DNA from: Desulfobulbaceae bacterium
GTDB lineage: Bacteria > Desulfobacterota > Desulfobulbia > Desulfobulbales > Desulfocapsaceae
Assembly: GCA_030599175.1 (NCBI GenBank)
Contig: JAUVON010000047.1
Location: 1-12,116, forward strand
Length of the DNA stretch: 12,116 nucleotides
Direction: 5' to 3'
Position numbers and translations under genes: made by a program. This document shows, piece by piece, positions 9,059 to 12,116 of this stretch. A model generated the notes under the pieces. That model made no database searches. It was not told where the DNA came from and saw nothing but the letters and a program-made list of their open reading frames with translations. Each line of letters starts with the position of its first letter. Position 1 is the first letter of the stretch.

Positions 9059-9778
9059 CTAATCAAAGGCCTGCTCGGTCTTCCACACTTTCCAAACCTT
9101 ACCAACCAGATCAATCCCCGGTTTTAAGGTAGCCTTACCTGGACGCCAACCAGAAGGTGTGGCCTCAGCACCTTTCGTTTCACGTACCAGTTGGAATGCC
9201 TGTAACTGGCGGAAAGTTTCATTTATGTTACGTCCGACCGGTGGGGTCAGTACCTCATATCCCTGGACAACTCCGTCAGGGTCAATGATGAAACGACCAC
9301 GAGTTTCAACTCCGTTATCTTCATCATATACACCATATACTGTACCAACTTTACCTCCAGCATCAGAAAGCATGGGGAAAGGAACACCACCCTCAACCAT
9401 TTTACTCAGTTCGTCATCGTCCCACATTTTGTGGGTAAAAATGGAGTCAATGGACATGGAGAGTACTTCTGCGCCCAATTTCTGGAGTTCAGGATATTTT
9501 TCAGCGACCGCTGAAATTTCCGTAGCTCAGACAAAGGTGAAATCACCAGGATAGAAACAGAGTAACACCCATTTCCCCAGATAATCTGAAAGTTTAATGT
9601 TAACAAATTCTCCTTTCTGATATCCTGGAGCCGCAAAATCCGGGGCTTTCTGACCGACTTTGATCATGGAATGAACCTCCTTCCTTGTTTGTTTTTCATC
9701 TGTTGATTTGTTGTCCGGTTCTTCTCCAACCGGCCCTCCTGTGGGTCTGGCACATCCTACGGCTACTTTTTCAGGCAT
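9059..9778 (-). CDS. prxU: Selenocysteine-containing peroxiredoxin (PrxU type), read through an in-frame UGA
   Basis: Thiol peroxidase of the AhpC/TSA peroxiredoxin family that reduces peroxides; cytoplasmic. The frame is broken only by a TGA (9529-9527) at residue 84, in [19 protein letters not shown]. This is the PxxxTxxC active-site motif with U at the peroxidatic cysteine. Both sides stay in the same frame and the family sequence continues without a gap, so selenocysteine is the economical reading. Read through, it gives 239 residues. The C-terminal region reads [11 protein letters not shown] where typical 2-Cys members have a resolving cysteine (VCPxGW); T207 is there instead. The only cysteines are C9 and C74. 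ATG 9778 has AGGAGG 5 bases upstream; an internal ATG at 9667 ([11 protein letters not shown]) also has AAGGAGG 8 bases upstream. From that internal start the Sec is residue 47, the classical position. perR lies upstream and katG downstream, which fits peroxide defence. Confidence 0.92.
9499..9516 (-). promoter_or_regulatory. Bacterial SECIS-like hairpin in the peroxiredoxin mRNA
   Basis: In the mRNA, UUUCAGC and GCUGAAA form a perfect 7-bp stem around the loop GGUC. The loop begins 17 bases after the UGA codon. The E. coli fdhF element, as I recall it, also has a GGUC apical loop about 18 bases after its UGA. Lower pairing of GGA (9521-9519) with UCC (9494-9492) may extend the stem around an internal loop. 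The position, the G-U in the loop and the compact stem match what SelB recognises. The stem lies inside coding sequence, as bacterial SECIS elements do. The bulged U of fdhF is not evident. Confidence 0.75.
9676..9682 (-). promoter_or_regulatory. Second ribosome binding site, before the internal ATG of the peroxiredoxin
   Basis: AAGGAGG on the minus strand, 8 bases before ATG 9667, where the conserved peroxiredoxin core starts ([11 protein letters not shown]). Such a strong site inside the frame suggests that two forms may be made, with and without the extension. Alternatively, the upstream start may have been added later. Confidence 0.5.
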
Positions 9779-9783
9779 AGGCT

Positions 9784-9789
9784 CCTCCT
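9784..9789 (-). promoter_or_regulatory. Ribosome binding site of the long peroxiredoxin form
   Basis: AGGAGG on the minus strand, 5 bases before ATG 9778. It supports translation of the 37-residue N-terminal extension that begins [16 protein letters not shown]. Confidence 0.7.
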
Positions 9790-9915
9790 ACTTAGGGTTG
9801 GCTGTAGAGATGACAGCTGGGTCACCCTGTGAAATAGAGTTATTTTTGCTTGCAAAAACTAATTGTCCGCCAAGGTGTCCGGCAACAAGTGCAATGTTGA
9901 AATTGAGCAACAACT

Positions 9916-9928
9916 CTTAATAAGTATA
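9916..9928 (-). promoter_or_regulatory. Possible peroxiredoxin promoter with overlapping dyad
   Basis: On the minus strand TATACT (9928-9923) is a good -10 element, overlapped by CTTATTAAG (9924-9916), a small perfect dyad. The perR promoter has the same TATACTT followed by a longer CTTA..TAAG dyad, so a common regulator such as PerR may bind both. No strong -35 was found. Confidence 0.4.
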
Positions 9929-9991
9929 ATAGAGCACAATAGTAGCCAGAACCTAAATAAGATGTCGTCTTAATTGGAGAACAAAAAAAAC

Positions 9992-10444
9992 TTACTCCCC
10001 ATTTTGCTCCAGACACGTGTTGCAGAGACCGTGAAGTTCCAGGTGCCGAGATCGCACCTTTCCAATATCAGCAACTACTTCGGGCAGGGTAACCGTGTCA
10101 AAATTCGGCCAATAGACATCTTCCACCTTACGACAATGGTCACAGACAAAGTGGTGATGCGGTGTAAGGTTGATGTCAAAAAGATTACGCTTATTAATAA
10201 GATGCAGCTTTCTGGCAATACCTAGTTCGTCGAAAGTGGCGAGTGTGCGATATACTGTATCTATGGCTACAGTCGGCATCCTCTCCTGCAAGCGTATGTG
10301 CACGTCTTCCGCCGATGGATGATCCAAGGCAGTCATCAACTCCTTGAAGATTTCCAGGCGTTGATGTGTTAGCTTAATACCAGCGTCTTCACAGATACGT
10401 CTAATCTGATCAAGATCACGATTGTTGAATTTTCGCCTTTCCAT
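9992..10444 (-). CDS. perR: Peroxide-sensing transcriptional repressor PerR (Fur family)
   Basis: Fur-family metal-dependent repressor, 150 residues. The winged-helix DNA-binding part (about residues 10-88) includes LTHQRLEIF and the recognition helix VAIDTVYRTLATFDELG. All five regulatory metal ligands of Bacillus PerR have counterparts with a constant offset of five: H42, D90, H96, H98 and D109. D109 is the aspartate that marks PerR, as against Fur. In PerR the histidines are oxidised by peroxide in the iron form. The structural zinc site has all four cysteines: C101, C104, C141 and C144. ATG 10444 is the natural start, but no clear Shine-Dalgarno sequence precedes it. It lies 213 bases upstream of the peroxiredoxin on the same strand and has a dyad in its own promoter, which suggests autoregulation. 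A Fur or Zur role is less likely given the full ligand set. Confidence 0.93.
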   Translation of the reverse strand: MERRKFNNRDLDQIRRICEDAGIKLTHQRLEIFKELMTALDHPSAEDVHIRLQERMPTVAIDTVYRTLATFDELGIARKLHLINKRNLFDINLTPHHHFVCDHCRKVEDVYWPNFDTVTLPEVVADIGKVRSRHLELHGLCNTCLEQNGE

Positions 10445-10460
10445 TGAACATAAATCACAT

Positions 10461-10483
10461 TAAGATTGGTTCTTATTTAAGAA
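10461..10483 (-). promoter_or_regulatory. Candidate PerR operator at the perR promoter
   Basis: TTCTTATTTAAGAA (10470-10483) is a perfect 14-bp dyad, and it overlaps a second one, TAAGA-N5-TCTTA (10461-10475). It sits directly downstream of the -10 element, about 25 bases before the perR start codon. Its size and AT-rich character resemble Fur/PerR boxes, although it is not a close copy of the Bacillus consensus. A repressor bound here would block the promoter. Confidence 0.5.
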
Positions 10484-10510
10484 AGTATACCGTGACTAAC
10501 TTTGTGTCAA
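10484..10510 (-). promoter_or_regulatory. Sigma-70-type promoter of perR
   Basis: On the minus strand a perfect -35 TTGACA (10510-10505) and a -10 TATACT (10489-10484) are separated by 15 bases. That is short of the ideal 17; shifting the -10 to TACTTT would give 17. The dyad immediately downstream overlaps the expected transcription start. Confidence 0.5.
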
Positions 10511-10875
10511 GAAATATTCGAAGAAAGTTCAAATGGGAAAAAGGCAATTCTGGTCTCTGGATAAGTTGGAACAGTGGGAATTGTATCTTGGAACAATGTT
10601 AGATGTACTCTGGCAAGATCAACTTAGAGGATTGTTGTACCGATTAACTTATTCCTGTCTTTAAGGCGTGACCATGCCCCGTAAACTCACCCCAAATGCA
10701 GCAATTTAAATTATTGATGCTTACTGAACATTTCGGATATGGTCTGGAACAACCAATAGGTTTCCCTGACCTGTCCAGAGTGTAAGGGCGAGTTTCAGAT
10801 TATCAGGAAGATTATGGTTCGCCAGGGTGTATGCGGAGCCGGTTGTGAAGGTTTAATTTTAGTGGCCTTAAAGGA
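10511..10875. other. Gene-free stretch with degenerate small reading frames
   Basis: No intact gene is supported. On the plus strand three short frames follow one another: 10674-10709 (MPRKLTPNAAI), 10696-10785 (MQQFKLLMLTEHFGYGLEQP, 29 residues), and a frame from the TAG at 10757 onward reading LTCPECKGEFQIIRK, then GVCGAGCEGLILVAL. The last has two cysteine pairs, CxxC and CxxxC, like a small zinc ribbon, but it lacks a usable start and runs on antisense into the SIMPL gene. The three could be pieces of one frameshifted old gene, or chance. Confidence 0.3.
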
Positions 10876-11571
10876 TTATCGCTCAGATATCTTGAACACA
10901 GTTTTTACCCTTGCCCGAACAGTCTCCTGTCCCGGGGAGATGCTTCCTTCATTATTTCTTGTCCCCGTCGTTTCCATACTAAGAACTACGTTTCTCGGAG
11001 CTCTTGAAAAGGAATCAATCTCCTCTATCAATAACGGTTCAAGAACTTGAGCCCCCAACGCCTCGGCAAGCGACACAGCTTTTTCTTTCGCTTTTTTAAC
11101 AGCGATAACTCTTGTTTCGTTCTGAATAGCGATCCTATTTGATATAGCAAAGACTACAGAATTAATCGTAAGATTGTTAAAGTTAGCTAGTTGTTTCCAG
11201 TATTTCTGGTAGTCGTCAAACTCTGTTGTTTTAAAACTTATACTTGTGAACGCAAAATAACCTTCCTTAAGTCTGCTATTATTTCGGTATACTACATTTT
11301 CCTTTAACTGCATTCTCGAGGTCTTTACATTATCTATTGTAAGTCCAGATTTTTTGAGATAATTCAGCACACTCGATACATCATCAGAATGATTTTTCGA
11401 TACATCTACGACAGTTCCGCCAAGAGTTTTTACCGAAAGATTCCAATGAAGTTTATCCGGAGCGACCTCTGTTTCCGCTGTACCAAAAACGACCACGTGA
11501 GGGACATCAAACTCTGCATAGCAAAGAGATGCGGGAAGAAAAATAAGCAACAGTTGAATTAAATATATCAT
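10876..11571 (-). CDS. SIMPL-domain (DUF541) secreted protein
   Basis: 231 residues, exported to the periplasm. The signal peptide is MIYLIQLLLIFLPASLCYA with cleavage before EFDVPH. The body matches the SIMPL/DUF541 family: an opening VVFGTAETEVAPDKLHWNLS, a middle KNHSDDVSSVLNYLKKSGL and KTSRMQLKENVVY, then a helix rich in lysine and alanine (AVKKAKEKAVSLAEALG) and a closing VRARVKTVFKI. ATG 11571 is chosen because AGGAG precedes it by 7 bases and it leaves a clean signal peptide. The frame is open to 11619 but without support. The molecular role of the family is not well defined; members are linked to the cell envelope and some to oxidative stress. It follows the asparaginase-like gene by about 100 bases on the same strand, so they may share a transcript. 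Confidence 0.85.
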   Translation of the reverse strand: MIYLIQLLLIFLPASLCYAEFDVPHVVVFGTAETEVAPDKLHWNLSVKTLGGTVVDVSKNHSDDVSSVLNYLKKSGLTIDNVKTSRMQLKENVVYRNNSRLKEGYFAFTSISFKTTEFDDYQKYWKQLANFNNLTINSVVFAISNRIAIQNETRVIAVKKAKEKAVSLAEALGAQVLEPLLIEEIDSFSRAPRNVVLSMETTGTRNNEGSISPGQETVRARVKTVFKISER

Positions 11572-11670
11572 CGTTTTCTCCTGCATATATGTAGAAATAC
11601 ATTGGTTGGGTTTTGCCACATTATCTGGAATAATCCAATGAGTTTCAGAGTGAAATCTTCGGCTACCCGA

Positions 11671-12116
11671 TTATATGCTGTTATCTTCAAATCTATTCAA
11701 TTCTACATTCTTTCGAACATTATCCGGTTTGAATATACGACCATTCATTACTATATAGACACCGGGTACGAGAATCTGGGCCGCAGTGACGGCGCACCCT
11801 ATATTAAACACTGCGTCACTATCTCGGAATTGAGCCGGATACATAGAGCCAGTCATTACGATCGTTTTATCTGAAATATTCTTAAGTACCTTTGCAGTAT
11901 CAATCATTGCATCAGTACCGTGGGTGATGACTATTCTTTCCAATGAAGTAGACTCCACTTTCTTCCTTATCAACTCTCGGTCTTTATCTGTGAAATCGAG
12001 ACTGTCTTTTTTTATAATAGATTCGATCTCATAATCCAGAACAACATTAGCCCGCTCTAAAACCCCCTTCGCTTGTGGGTCTCCAACCTGATATTCTGAT
12101 TTCTGGTCGAAGTAAA
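11671..12116 (-). CDS. Short asparaginase-like protein (5' end beyond the window)
   Basis: Frame open from the window edge to a TAA at 11671; 147 complete codons are visible. It begins YFDQKSEYQVGDPQ, which in this family follows the GTID(K) threonine motif, so only about ten residues, including the first catalytic threonine, are outside. The second conserved block is seen as ITHGTDAMIDTAKVL, with the T and D of the HGTD motif, then TGSMYPAQFRDSDAVFNIG and VYIVMNGRIFKPDNVRKN. It ends NRFEDNSI, the natural end of the short single-domain version (about 160 residues); full L-asparaginases have a second domain and exceed 300. The TTG at 11973 is internal and not a start. It probably acts on asparagine or another amide in the cytoplasm; the substrate of the short form is uncertain. 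Confidence 0.85.
   Translation of the reverse strand, partial: YFDQKSEYQVGDPQAKGVLERANVVLDYEIESIIKKDSLDFTDKDRELIRKKVESTSLERIVITHGTDAMIDTAKVLKNISDKTIVMTGSMYPAQFRDSDAVFNIGCAVTAAQILVPGVYIVMNGRIFKPDNVRKNVELNRFEDNSI

Noticed and set aside
9527..9529. TGA read as a true nonsense mutation that makes the peroxiredoxin a pseudogene
   Set aside because: It falls exactly on the peroxidatic cysteine codon, both halves are well conserved and in frame, and a SECIS-like stem follows. A random stop would be unlikely to hit this one codon.
9843..9858. TTTTTGC-TT-GCAAAAA palindrome in the leader of the peroxiredoxin
   Set aside because: A perfect inverted repeat, but AT-rich with a two-base loop and no match to a known operator. 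Kept only as a note.
10757..10759. TAG before the cysteine-pair frame as a pyrrolysine codon
   Set aside because: The upstream piece is only six codons without a ribosome binding site, and nothing else in the window points to pyrrolysine use.
11971..11973. TTG as the start of the asparaginase-like gene
   Set aside because: The frame upstream of it, to the window edge, encodes conserved family sequence (YFDQKSEYQVG and VVLDYEIESI), so the gene starts outside the window.

Overview
The window is an ordinary-looking chromosomal stretch from a Gram-negative bacterium. Base composition is moderate, and the genes are tightly packed into operons. The best taxonomic clue is a peroxiredoxin gene with an in-frame UGA exactly at the peroxidatic cysteine codon, followed by a bacterial SECIS-like hairpin. 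That points to a selenocysteine-using, probably anaerobic organism. Desulfobacterota (former Deltaproteobacteria) would fit, but this is inference from gene content and not from a marker gene.

Left part (1-5485, plus strand): a branched-chain-amino-acid-type (HAAT/Liv) ABC transporter operon in the order ATPase LivG, ATPase LivF, permease LivH, permease LivM, periplasmic binding protein. It is followed 30 bases later by a creatininase-family amidohydrolase. The first four genes overlap or abut, so their translation is probably coupled. A short spacer with a hairpin separates them from the binding protein. The pairing suggests import of an amide-type or amino-acid-like compound and its hydrolysis in the cytoplasm. 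A terminator-like hairpin follows.

Middle (5686-6297, minus strand): an AT-rich reading frame for the C-terminal part of an alpha/beta hydrolase. The N-terminal part is missing and alanine sits where the nucleophile should be, so it looks like a decayed gene.

Right-centre (6629-10444, minus strand): a peroxide-defence cluster, read from right to left: a PerR regulator with all PerR metal ligands, the selenocysteine-containing peroxiredoxin, and a full-length catalase-peroxidase KatG. A perfect dyad lies at the perR promoter, and a shared TATACTT element occurs upstream of all three genes. This makes a peroxide-sensing regulon plausible.

Right end (10876-12116, minus strand): a secreted SIMPL/DUF541 protein and, upstream of it, a short asparaginase-like protein whose first residues lie beyond the window edge. 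The 430-base gap between perR and the SIMPL gene holds the perR promoter and broken small reading frames, one of them rich in cysteine pairs.

Most notable point: the peroxiredoxin would be cut into two pieces by standard gene calling. It also lacks the usual C-terminal resolving cysteine and has a cysteine-bearing N-terminal extension with its own ribosome binding site.
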